Positions 1-5,921 of a DNA stretch of 11,811 bases are shown one piece after another. This stretch comes from Neisseria lactamica. Lineage in GTDB: Bacteria; Pseudomonadota; Gammaproteobacteria; Burkholderiales; Neisseriaceae. A program made the position numbers and the translations under genes. Location of the stretch: assembly GCA_001067655.1 (NCBI GenBank), contig JUNU01000080.1:1-11811 (forward strand), written 5' to 3'. Each line of letters starts with the position of its first letter. The stretch's first letter is position 1. The notes below the pieces were generated by a model. That model did not search any database and was not told where the DNA came from. It saw only the letters and a program-made list of their open reading frames with translations.

Positions 1-68
1 CGGTTCCGTACTATCTGTACTGTCTGTGGCTTCGTCGCCTTGTCCTGATTTAAAGTTAATCCACTATA
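1..68. repeat. Right part of a Correia repeat enclosed element (CREE), cut by the window edge
   Basis: The segment ends in TTAATCCACTATA, the inverted terminal repeat of neisserial Correia elements. It contains the internal stretch with GTACTATCTGTACTGTCT and CGCCTTGTCCTGATT that I recall from the right arm of these elements. The terminal repeat here reads GATTTAAAGTTAATCC, where the common form as I remember it has GATTTTTGTTAATCC. It lies only 24 bp past the surE stop codon, so a surE transcript reading through would include it. CREE transcripts are known to fold and be cut by RNase III, which could affect the 3' end of surE mRNA; that effect is inference here. The left arm lies outside the window. 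Confidence 0.88.
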
Positions 69-76
69 TCAGAAGT

Positions 77-88
77 GGGTCGTCTGAA
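77..88 (+). repeat. DNA uptake sequence, 11/12 match
   Basis: GGGTCGTCTGAA differs from AGGTCGTCTGAA only in the first base. It sits 4 bp beyond the surE stop codon, in the gap between surE and the Correia element. No inverted partner is present, so it is unlikely to be a terminator. Confidence 0.8.
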
Positions 89-92
89 AAGG

Positions 93-854
93 TTATGTGT
101 TTGAGGTTTTTATGCCTTGCCAAAACTCGCTGACGTTTTGGAGTTGGTTGTAGGCTGTCAGGTCGATTTGCAGGGGGGTGATGGTGATGAATCCTGCTTC
201 GCACTCTCCAAAGTCAGTGCCTTCCTCTTGGTCGGAAATGTTGCCGACCGGTCCTATCCAGTAAATCGGTTCTCCGCGCGGATTGTGCATGGGGACGATA
301 CTTTGCTCGTGGTGTCTTCTGCCCAATCGCGTAATTTTAATGCCCTGTATGTCTTCAGACATGACTGCGGGGATATTGATATTCCACAAGATAGGCTCTT
401 TAGGAGGATTTTTTAACAAATATTCTAGCAACATCCAAACGGATTTTTCAGCGGTTTTCCAGTAGCGGCCGCGTGAATCATTCAATGAAAAAGCGATGGC
501 GGGAATGCCCATCAGATAGGCTTCGGTTGCTGCGGCGACTGTACCTGAGTAGAGGGTGTCGTCCCCCATGTTGGCGCCATTGTTTATTCCGGATAAAACC
601 AAATCGGGTTTGAAATCGGGTAGGGCGTGTTGCCCGACATGGATGCAGTCGGTCGGTGTTCCGCTGACATAGTAAAAACCGTTCGAGGCTTCTTTTATTT
701 GCAGTGGGCGGTCAAGTGTTAAAGAATTGCTGACGCCGCTGCGGTCGCGTTCGGGTGCGACTACGCGGACATTGGCAAATTCTGCTGCAACGCGTGCCAA
801 AATAGCAATGCCGGGGGCTAGGTAGCCGTCATCGTTGGAAATTAAGATATTCAT
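93..854 (-). CDS. surE: 5'/3'-nucleotidase SurE
   Basis: SurE is a cytoplasmic metal-dependent phosphatase that dephosphorylates nucleoside 5'- and 3'-monophosphates and is linked to stationary-phase and stress survival in other bacteria. The 253-residue product has the usual family length. It begins directly with the hallmark ISNDDG motif, with metal ligands Asp8 and Asp9. Ser39 (RSGVSNS) and Asn91/Asn92 (SGINNGAN) complete the known metal site. The start gives the typical family N-terminus, although the upstream ribosome-binding site is weak. It is transcribed leftward and ends just before a DUS and a Correia element. The gene to its right is divergent. In many proteobacteria surE precedes pcm or nlpD, but its downstream neighbour is outside this window. 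Confidence 0.97.
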   Translation of the reverse strand: MNILISNDDGYLAPGIAILARVAAEFANVRVVAPERDRSGVSNSLTLDRPLQIKEASNGFYYVSGTPTDCIHVGQHALPDFKPDLVLSGINNGANMGDDTLYSGTVAAATEAYLMGIPAIAFSLNDSRGRYWKTAEKSVWMLLEYLLKNPPKEPILWNINIPAVMSEDIQGIKITRLGRRHHEQSIVPMHNPRGEPIYWIGPVGNISDQEEGTDFGECEAGFITITPLQIDLTAYNQLQNVSEFWQGIKTSNT

Positions 855-945
855 GAGTGTATCCGTAACATAATTTGGGCAGTCTAACGGTTGATGATAA
901 AGTTTGTCTATTTTTCAGATGATTTTATGTGTACTGAGGATTATG

Positions 946-957
946 GGGTCGTCTGAA
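946..957 (+). repeat. DNA uptake sequence, 11/12 match, with a degenerate inverted partner
   Basis: GGGTCGTCTGAA lies in the 262-bp divergent spacer between surE and the lipoprotein gene. A decayed inverted copy (TTTTTCAGATGATTTT, 911-926) lies about 20 bp to the left, so the two could pair imperfectly. It is not at the 3' end of any visible gene. Confidence 0.7.
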
Positions 958-1040
958 AGAGGAATTTATGCAACTTGCTTTGTGAAAATTGAAGTGGCGT
1001 AACATGGATGTTTTTTTGTAAAAGAGGGATGATTTATCTC

Positions 1041-1069
1041 TTATCAGATAATCAGCAATGCATTACAAT
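1041..1069 (+). promoter_or_regulatory. Candidate sigma70 promoter of the lipoprotein gene
   Basis: TTATCA (1041-1046) and TACAAT (1064-1069) are separated by 17 bp, placing the transcription start near 1076, about 40 bp before the ATG. A small dyad (TTTGT-TT-ACAAA) follows in the leader. A GGGAG Shine-Dalgarno (1104-1108) stands 8 bp before the start codon. The call rests on sequence matching only. Confidence 0.45.
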
Positions 1070-1116
1070 AACAAATCGTAATCTTTGTTTACAAACTACT
1101 TTCGGGAGTAATTGAA

Positions 1117-1635
1117 ATGCGCCGTTTTTCTTATCTAATTGTCTTGTCTTCAGTATTGGCTATTTCTGCATGTGCCAATAACCAATCACAATCTTCTGCC
1201 GGAGCTTCAGGCTCTGCTTCGTCTCATGAGCAACATGCTAAAGCTTCAGGCGCATGCCGTAGTGCGGGTGAAGGACGTAAAGTGAATGGCAAGGGAAAAA
1301 ATGATATTTATATGTGTAAAGCAAGTGTTGCATTGAATTCCGATGAAGCCAAATCTGTTCTGAATCCTAATATTAAAGTTTCTTACGGCAGCACAGGTAA
1401 TAAAACTTTGGTATCCCGTCAAATCGCCAATATGGTCGGTAAAAGTCCGGAAGAGTCCTGCCAACGCGCTTTCTTGAGCACTGTTAAGCGTTTCCAAAGC
1501 ACTGCGGTAGAGAAAAGCGCGAAATCCGTACACTTAGTCAGCTACTTTGACAAAAAAACCGTTGGCGGCGATGAGTATGAGTGCCATGTTGCCACTTGGA
1601 ACAGCCGAGTGGTTTTGAAAGGAAGCTTGCATTAA
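1117..1635 (+). CDS. Small lipoprotein of the family often mislabelled 'excinuclease ABC subunit A'
   Basis: The 172-residue product starts with a type II signal peptide: basic MRR, a hydrophobic stretch and lipobox ISAC with lipidated Cys19. A Ser/Ala/Gly/Gln-rich tether covers about residues 20-45. The mature domain has four further cysteines (47, 67, 115, 156), which could form two disulfides. From memory, the C-terminal half matches a small periplasmic family with the pattern PNxKxxxG, SxEExCxxAFLS, SYxxKK, YECHxxT and VxLKG. That family is often annotated as excinuclease ATPase although it has no nucleotide-binding motifs. The usual 'GANAVVNI' segment is replaced here by SAKSVHLV. A GGGAG ribosome-binding site supports the start. 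The function is unknown. It is probably an envelope lipoprotein, and an excinuclease role can be excluded. Confidence 0.85.
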   Translation: MRRFSYLIVLSSVLAISACANNQSQSSAGASGSASSHEQHAKASGACRSAGEGRKVNGKGKNDIYMCKASVALNSDEAKSVLNPNIKVSYGSTGNKTLVSRQIANMVGKSPEESCQRAFLSTVKRFQSTAVEKSAKSVHLVSYFDKKTVGGDEYECHVATWNSRVVLKGSLH

Positions 1636-1647
1636 AAAATAGGTGAG

Positions 1648-1678
1648 GACCAAATTATGGTTTGGCTGTAATTTGGTC
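1648..1678. repeat. Perfect 10-bp inverted repeat between two genes
   Basis: GACCAAATTA (1648-1657) and TAATTTGGTC (1669-1678) are exact complements around an 11-nt loop. The hairpin begins 12 nt after the lipoprotein stop and ends 8 nt before the next ATG. It lacks a GC-rich stem and a following T tract, so it is a poor intrinsic terminator. It could be an mRNA processing or translation-control structure, or a protein-binding dyad. Confidence 0.6.
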
Positions 1679-1686
1679 TAACTGCT

Positions 1687-2190
1687 ATGGTGATTCCAAT
1701 CCGAATGGAGCGTTTGCCTGTGGAATATCCTTATCTGTTATCCGTTTCGCCTGATTCATTCATCCTGTTTGATAACGACAAAGACAATTTTTTTGACGAA
1801 TTTTATCGGGCATTTGCCGGTTATGCGTTTGATAGCGAATATGAAAATGTGTGGTATTTGCAGGGTACGGACGCATTTTTTGCCGCGCGGGGAAACAGGC
1901 TTGTTTTGCAGGATTGGGCAGGGAAAATTTATTTTTCGCTACCGTTATCTGCGCCGCTGGATTCGGTGGAAAACGGCGGTGTCATGCTTGTCGGTATGCC
2001 CAAACCGGTTTCCACCGAAACACTTCAAGCCGCGTTTGGCGGCACGAAAGGCGATGACAAAGCCTTGTCGCAAGCATTATTGGATTTTGAAGCGCAAAAC
2101 GGCTGGAGCGAATATGGTTGTCAGGCGTTGTGCATTTGCCTGTTCAATGAAGAGGGGTTGGAGTGCATGAAACGGGACTATGAGTTGTAA
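1687..2190 (+). CDS. Unrecognised cytoplasmic protein
   Basis: The 167-residue product (161 if it starts at the second Met, 1705) has no signal peptide or membrane segment and I do not recognise its family. It is acidic and aromatic-rich at the N-terminus (DNDKDNFFDEFYRAF). The middle has alternating hydrophobic stretches that suggest beta strands. A helical Ala/Gln-rich segment near residues 110-135 is followed by a short tail with three cysteines. Coding potential looks good: a long open frame, neisserial codon use and no competing frame of equal quality. Neither start has a clear Shine-Dalgarno; the hairpin at 1648-1678 lies immediately upstream. It is probably co-transcribed with the lipoprotein gene, because the gap is 51 bp and no promoter is evident. 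Confidence 0.7.
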   Translation: MVIPIRMERLPVEYPYLLSVSPDSFILFDNDKDNFFDEFYRAFAGYAFDSEYENVWYLQGTDAFFAARGNRLVLQDWAGKIYFSLPLSAPLDSVENGGVMLVGMPKPVSTETLQAAFGGTKGDDKALSQALLDFEAQNGWSEYGCQALCICLFNEEGLECMKRDYEL

Positions 2191-2262
2191 CAGCCTTTTT
2201 AGGCAACCTGCGACACGGAATCCCAATAACCCCGCTGCATCAAATCTCCGTTTGCGCCAATT

Positions 2263-2279
2263 AGATTGTCTGACAATCT
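2263..2279. repeat. 17-bp near-perfect palindrome
   Basis: AGATTGTC and GACAATCT are exact complements on either side of a single T. The shape resembles an operator for a dimeric regulator, but it lies inside the possible relic reading frame and no promoter is evident beside it. Confidence 0.55.
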
Positions 2280-2533
2280 TGATATTTTCCGTGCGGAAGG
2301 TTTTTGCAGCGTAGAAAGCAGCCTGCACTTCGGATGAACACAAGCCTCTGGCAAAATCAAATACGAAAAATCACAGGTAGGCGGAATATATTTCCCACCA
2401 CCTTTGGGAAAGGTCATTATGAAACATTCCCTTAAAAGCATCAGGAAGTTTTTTATCTCCATGCAGTCGTCGCACTGATAGGTTATGTGACAGTATTATC
2501 TTTAAATGGTAGCTTAATGCTTACAATGTGTTG

Positions 2534-2576
2534 AAATGAGCCGGTGGGTATATGCTGCCGGCTCGTTTTAGTTTTA
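2534..2576 (+). terminator. Rho-independent terminator just upstream of the phosphopantetheinyl transferase gene
   Basis: GAGCCGG (2538-2544) pairs with CCGGCTC (2558-2564). The stem can be extended outward by AAAT/GTTT pairs and is followed by the T-rich run GTTTTAGTTTT. It ends about 22 bp before the next ATG, leaving little room for a separate promoter. It could end transcription from the left or act as an attenuator for the following gene. Confidence 0.7.
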
Positions 2577-2598
2577 GAAAATTTTGTTTGGGTGTTTG

Positions 2599-3213
2599 AT
2601 GAAGAAGCATCTGTATTGCCTGCTTGGGGATGAGCTACTTGCCGAAACTTATTGTGATGACGCTTTAAGCCGGCATGATAGACAGAGAATAGCCCAATCA
2701 CCACGATTGTCGGAACGAATAGATTGGAAAGTCAGTCGCGCCCTGAAACAAAAAGCAAAGCATCCAATCCTTTCGCTCAGTCATAGTCACGGCATTGCTG
2801 CGGTGTTGTGTGCGCCGAATAATCTGTCCGCCGGTGTGGACGTTGAGAAAATCCGTCCCCGAGATTTTCAGGCATTGGCGGAATGGGTATGTACTGATAG
2901 GGAACAGGAATATTTGGCATCCGTCGATTGGGATGGAGAAGAATTTTATCGGCTATGGTGCATTAAAGAAGCACTATTGAAGGCAGCTGATTTAAATTTT
3001 CCTGAAGATATGAGCAAGGTTGGCTATCGATTTACGGCAGATGGAAAAAAGGAAATACAGGTGTGCGGATGTTCGGATTGGCATGGGATGACAGCGGTGT
3101 TGTCTAATAGATGCGCTGTTGTCTGTGTTTGGCAGGGGGGTGATGTTGAACTTTGTCTGCAATGTTACGGCGGTATAGATAAGGACGATTGGGTGAAAGC
3201 AGAGGTCGTCTGA
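2599..3213 (+). CDS. 4'-phosphopantetheinyl transferase (Sfp-type)
   Basis: Enzymes of this superfamily move the 4'-phosphopantetheine arm from coenzyme A onto a serine of acyl- or peptidyl-carrier proteins. The 204-residue product shows both signature motifs: GVDVEK at 79-84, with Mg-binding Asp81 and Glu83, and WCIKEALLK at 120-128, with Lys123/Glu124. A SLSHSHG motif lies just before the first. The overall size fits a compact Sfp-like monomer rather than the roughly 120-residue AcpS. I place the start at ATG 2599; an in-frame TTG at 2584 would add only five residues and is less likely. The ribosome-binding site is weak. The carrier protein it modifies cannot be read from the neighbourhood. 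The last codons and the TGA stop lie inside a perfect DUS. Confidence 0.88.
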   Translation: MKKHLYCLLGDELLAETYCDDALSRHDRQRIAQSPRLSERIDWKVSRALKQKAKHPILSLSHSHGIAAVLCAPNNLSAGVDVEKIRPRDFQALAEWVCTDREQEYLASVDWDGEEFYRLWCIKEALLKAADLNFPEDMSKVGYRFTADGKKEIQVCGCSDWHGMTAVLSNRCAVVCVWQGGDVELCLQCYGGIDKDDWVKAEVV

Positions 3214-3214
3214 A
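3203..3214 (+). repeat. Perfect DNA uptake sequence overlapping a stop codon
   Basis: AGGTCGTCTGAA covers the last two codons and the TGA stop (3211-3213) of the phosphopantetheinyl transferase gene. Its 3' half also forms a 9-bp hairpin with a following partial inverse copy (TCTGAAAAC, 3209-3217; GTTTTCAGA, 3223-3231). There is no T tract after it. Confidence 0.9.
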
Positions 3215-3244
3215 AACAGAATGTTTTCAGAAAGCATTGTGTGC

Positions 3245-3273
3245 TTGTAGCAGACTTGGATTTCAGTTATAAT
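3245..3273 (+). promoter_or_regulatory. Sigma70 promoter of the rpsF operon
   Basis: TTGTAG (3245-3250) and a consensus TATAAT (3268-3273) are spaced by exactly 17 bp. The predicted start near 3280 gives a leader of about 65 nt before rpsF. This is the best promoter match in the window and suits a highly expressed ribosomal protein operon. Confidence 0.8.
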
Positions 3274-3290
3274 CCGACGCTTTCAACCTT

Positions 3291-3317
3291 GCCTTTTGCT
3301 TTCGCATGGCAAAAGGC
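3291..3317 (+). promoter_or_regulatory. Leader hairpin upstream of rpsF
   Basis: GCCTTTTGC (3291-3299) and GCAAAAGGC (3309-3317) are exact complements around a 9-nt loop, within the predicted 5' leader. No T tract follows, so it is not a terminator. In many bacteria the S6:S18 complex represses this operon by binding a structured rpsF leader, and this hairpin is a candidate for that site. I could not confidently place the bulged CCG motif described for that RNA, so the assignment is tentative. Confidence 0.45.
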
Positions 3318-3345
3318 TGTATTTAATCATCCATAAGGAGATAAC

Positions 3346-3717
3346 ATGCGTCATTATGAGATCGTGTTTATCGTTCATCCTGATCAAAGCGAGCAAGTGC
3401 CTGCTATGGTTGAACGTTACAAAACCATGATTGCCGAAGCCGGCGGCAAAATCCACCGCTTGGAAGACTGGGGCCGCCGTCAACTGGCTTACCCGATTAA
3501 CAAAATCCACAAAGCACACTATGTTTTGATGAACATCGAAACTACTCCTGAAGTAGTTGAAGAGCTGGAAACCGCTTTCCGCTTTAACGATGCCGTACTG
3601 CGCCATCTGACCATCAAAACAAAACATGCTGTAACCGAAGCCTCTCCTATGCTGGGCGGCGAAAAAGCAAAAAACTTGCTGAACGGTGCGGCTGAAGAAG
3701 TTGCAGCAGCCGAATAA
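3346..3717 (+). CDS. rpsF: 30S ribosomal protein S6
   Basis: S6 binds the central domain of 16S rRNA in the small-subunit platform as a heterodimer with S18, which is encoded two genes downstream. The 123-residue product starts with the family signature MRHYEIVFIVHPDQ. It contains the conserved WGRRQLAYPI segment (about residues 43-52) and ends in an Ala/Glu-rich tail typical of S6. AAGGAG (3335-3340) stands 5 bp before the ATG. It is the first gene of the operon rpsF-priB-rpsR-rplI, and priB begins 2 bp after its stop, which suggests translational coupling. Confidence 0.98.
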   Translation: MRHYEIVFIVHPDQSEQVPAMVERYKTMIAEAGGKIHRLEDWGRRQLAYPINKIHKAHYVLMNIETTPEVVEELETAFRFNDAVLRHLTIKTKHAVTEASPMLGGEKAKNLLNGAAEEVAAAE

Positions 3718-3719
3718 GA

Positions 3720-4016
3720 TTGGATAATCTTACAAAGCTTACCGCCTTGATTTACAAGGTTGAATCCTTGAGATACACGCCGGCAGGAACCCCTGTTTTG
3801 GATATTATGTTAAAGCATGAATCTTGGCAGGAAGAAAACGGGCAAAAATGCCTGGTCAGTTTTGAAATTCCCGCGCGTATTTTAGGTAAGCAGGCTGAAG
3901 AATGGCAGTATCGGCAAGATACGATGGTTGAAGCAGAAGGCTTTCTCGCACAGCGAAGCAAACGCTTCCCAAGGCCGATACTCCGCATACAGAACATTAA
4001 AGAATATAAAGGTTAA
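3720..4016 (+). CDS. priB: Primosomal replication protein N (PriB)
   Basis: PriB is a small dimeric OB-fold protein that binds single-stranded DNA and helps PriA reload the replisome at stalled forks. The 98-residue product closely resembles meningococcal PriB as I remember it: YTPAG near residues 19-23, LDIMLKHESWQEENG after it, IPARILGKQAEEWQYRQ in the middle and ILRIQNIKEYKG at the C-terminus. The start is TTG at 3720; there is no ATG or GTG in frame that would preserve the conserved N-terminus, and it lies only 2 bp past the rpsF stop. The weak start and lack of a strong Shine-Dalgarno suggest expression by coupling to rpsF and a lower yield than the flanking ribosomal proteins. The position between rpsF and rpsR is the classic one. 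Confidence 0.95.
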   Translation: MDNLTKLTALIYKVESLRYTPAGTPVLDIMLKHESWQEENGQKCLVSFEIPARILGKQAEEWQYRQDTMVEAEGFLAQRSKRFPRPILRIQNIKEYKG

Positions 4017-4022
4017 ACGACA

Positions 4023-4253
4023 ATGGCTCGTCAATCATTCAAACGTAGAAAATTCTGCCGCTTTACGGCTGAAAAAATCCAAGAAGTCGATTACAAACAA
4101 GTTGATCTGCTGAAAGACTTCATTTCTGAAAACGGCAAAATCATCCCTGCCCGCATCACCGGCACCAAAGCGCATTACCAACGCCAATTGGCTACTGCAG
4201 TCAAACGCGCACGCTTCCTGGCTCTGTTGCCTTACACCGATCAACACAAATAA
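4023..4253 (+). CDS. rpsR: 30S ribosomal protein S18
   Basis: S18 is the partner of S6 in the platform of the small subunit. The 76-residue product is of normal length. It shows the family features: a basic N-terminus (RQSFKRRKFCRF), DYKQVDLLKDFISENGKI and RITGTKAHYQRQLATAVKRA. AAAGG at the end of priB acts as the ribosome-binding site, with a gap of 6 bp between the two genes. Third gene of the rpsF operon. Confidence 0.98.
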   Translation: MARQSFKRRKFCRFTAEKIQEVDYKQVDLLKDFISENGKIIPARITGTKAHYQRQLATAVKRARFLALLPYTDQHK

Positions 4254-4269
4254 TTTTGGAGTTTAAATC

Positions 4270-4722
4270 ATGCAAATTATTCTGTTAGAGAAAATCGGCG
4301 GTTTGGGCAACCTGGGCGACATCGTTACCGTAAAAAACGGTTACGCCCGCAACTTCCTGATTCCTGCCGGCAAAGCCAAACGCGCTACTGAAGCCAATAT
4401 GAAAGAATTCGAAGCACGCCGTGCCGAATTGGAAGCCAAACAAGCCGAAATCTTGGCTGATGCTAAAGCACGTCAAGAAAAACTGGACGGTCAAACCATC
4501 ACTATCGCTCAAAAAGCCGGTGTGGACGGTCGTCTGTTCGGTTCTGTTACCAATGCCGACATCGCTGCTGCGATTGTTGCTTCAGGTGTTGAAGCTGCAA
4601 AATCCAACGTACGCCTGCCTAACGGTCCTCTGAAAGCCGTAGGCGAGTACGAAGTTGAAGTGGCTCTGCACACTGACGCTGTTGCTGCGATTACTGTTAC
4701 TGTTGTTGCAGCTGCCGAGTAA
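4270..4722 (+). CDS. rplI: 50S ribosomal protein L9
   Basis: L9 is an elongated two-domain protein at the base of the L1 stalk that helps keep the reading frame and affects ribosome spacing. The 150-residue product has the standard length. The N-terminal domain reads MQIILLEKIGGLGNLGDIV and KNGYARNFLIPAGKA. It is followed by the long charged connecting helix (about 40-80) and the C-terminal rRNA-binding domain with DGRLFGSVTNADIA. TTTTGGAG precedes the start by 8 bp. Last gene of the operon, followed by a DUS-type terminator. Confidence 0.98.
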   Translation: MQIILLEKIGGLGNLGDIVTVKNGYARNFLIPAGKAKRATEANMKEFEARRAELEAKQAEILADAKARQEKLDGQTITIAQKAGVDGRLFGSVTNADIAAAIVASGVEAAKSNVRLPNGPLKAVGEYEVEVALHTDAVAAITVTVVAAAE

Positions 4723-4733
4723 TAGACAGTCTT

Positions 4734-4793
4734 AAAAGGTCGTCTGAAAGGGAACGGAATTTATATTCCTGCCATCTTTCAGACGACCTTTTT
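4734..4793 (+). terminator. Rho-independent terminator built from an inverted DUS pair, after rplI
   Basis: AGGTCGTCTGAA (4737-4748) and its exact reverse complement (4778-4789) form the core of a 17-bp stem, flanked by AAAA and TTTT and followed by a T run. The loop is 25 nt. This is the usual neisserial arrangement of paired uptake sequences acting as a terminator, here ending the rpsF-rplI operon. Confidence 0.9.
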
Positions 4794-4833
4794 ACATAAC
4801 AAGACTGCTTTCTTAGTGACTATAAATCCAGAT

Positions 4834-5916
4834 ATGAAAAAACTTATCCCTTCTATTGCAATATCAACCGCGTTGCTGCTCGTTGCTTGCAATACAACCA
4901 AAACAAACGTTGAGTCCGGTAAAACGGTTGAGCCGATTAATCAAAGCAAAAACCAGCGTCCTGCTTTTGATTCTGCTGCGGAATCGGTTGCCAGCAGCGG
5001 CTTTAATGCCAACACCAATGTTCGCCAGTTTATTCGTTACGAGGCGGCGAAAAAGCAGTTTACGGAAGCTGAGTTGCAAAACTTCTTCAATGGCGTGGTT
5101 TACAAGGGCAATATCATCAATATCATGTACCGCCCGTCAACTTCGCGCCCTTGGTATGAATTCCGTACAGGCAACTCCGGTGCGTCAAAATTTAACGGCG
5201 GCAAACAATTTTACGTTGCCAACCGTGCCGTTATCGATGATGTGGCACGCAAATATGGCGTACCTGCCGAGCTGATTGTGGCGATTATCGGGATTGAAAC
5301 CAACTACGGCAAAAATACAGGCAGCTTCCGCGTTGCCGATGCTTTGAGTACCTTGGGTTTTGATTATCCGCGCCGTGCCGAGTTTTTTCAAAACGAGCTG
5401 ATTGAGCTTTTGCTGATGGCGAAAGAAGAAAAAGAGAACGTTTTTGACTTCAAAGGCAGCTATGCGGGCGCAATGGGTATGCCGCAATTCATGCCTTCGA
5501 GCTATCGCAAATGGGCGGTCGATTATGATGGCGACGGACACCGCGATATTTGGAACAATATCGGCGACGTTGCCGCCTCTGTTGCTAATTATATGAAGCA
5601 GCACGGCTGGAAAACAGGCGGCAAAATGATTGTTCCCGTCAATCTGACGATTACACCTGACTTGAAAGCCATCATTGATGAAAAAACCGCATTGAACCGT
5701 ACCGTTGCCGATTTCAAAGCGATGGGCGTGGTGCCGCAAAAAGCGGTTGCCGACAACGAGAAAGCCGTTTTGTTCAGCTTGGAAACCAGTCCGGGCGTAT
5801 TTGAATATTATCTCGGTCTGAATAATTTCTATACAGTTTGGCAGTATAACAACAGCCGAATGTATGTTACCGCCGTGCGCGACATTGCGAATGCAATTAA
5901 CAACAACGGTTTGTAA
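4834..5916 (+). CDS. mltB: Membrane-bound lytic murein transglycosylase B (lipoprotein)
   Basis: MltB cleaves the beta-1,4 bond between MurNAc and GlcNAc in peptidoglycan, leaving 1,6-anhydro ends; it acts from the inner leaflet of the outer membrane and belongs to glycoside hydrolase family 103. I start it at ATG 4834 (360 residues), which gives a compact lipoprotein signal with lipobox LVAC and Cys19. A GTG at 4816 would add six residues before it. The catalytic Glu155 lies in IIGIETNYG. Downstream are AGAMGMPQFMPSSY and an EF-hand-like calcium loop, DYDGDGHRDIW (230-240), as in the E. coli Slt35 form. No Shine-Dalgarno is visible, and TATAAA (4821-4826) stands only 7 bp before the ATG. It is followed by a clear terminator. 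Confidence 0.95.
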   Translation: MKKLIPSIAISTALLLVACNTTKTNVESGKTVEPINQSKNQRPAFDSAAESVASSGFNANTNVRQFIRYEAAKKQFTEAELQNFFNGVVYKGNIINIMYRPSTSRPWYEFRTGNSGASKFNGGKQFYVANRAVIDDVARKYGVPAELIVAIIGIETNYGKNTGSFRVADALSTLGFDYPRRAEFFQNELIELLLMAKEEKENVFDFKGSYAGAMGMPQFMPSSYRKWAVDYDGDGHRDIWNNIGDVAASVANYMKQHGWKTGGKMIVPVNLTITPDLKAIIDEKTALNRTVADFKAMGVVPQKAVADNEKAVLFSLETSPGVFEYYLGLNNFYTVWQYNNSRMYVTAVRDIANAINNNGL

Positions 5917-5921
5917 TGTTT

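Larger units (their letters stand above)
2191..2598. other. Gene-poor stretch with a probable reading-frame relic
   Basis: No convincing complete gene is visible in these 408 bp. The minus strand is open from 2462 to 2199 (87 codons); its last 45 or so codons encode RLLSTLQKPSARKISRLSDN followed by LIGANGDLMQRGYWDSVSQV, which looks protein-like. I have an uncertain memory of similar tails in small hypothetical Neisseria proteins, so this may be a dispersed repeat or a decayed gene. Other items are a palindrome at 2263-2279, a hairpin (TTTCCCA/TGGGAAA, 2391-2411) and a 19-codon plus-strand ORF (2419-2478) preceded by GGGAAAGG. A terminator lies at 2534-2576. Confidence 0.4.

Noticed and set aside
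117..416. Plus-strand frame opposite surE
   Set aside because: surE motifs on the minus strand are complete; the plus frame has no ribosome-binding site or recognisable features.
2584..2598. TTG start for the phosphopantetheinyl transferase
   Set aside because: ATG 2599 is in frame 15 bp later and begins the typical MKK N-terminus; the extra five codons overlap the A/T-rich tail of the terminator region.
5185..5739. Antisense frame of 184 codons in mltB
   Set aside because: It lies inside a well-supported gene and has a composition typical of a shadow frame.
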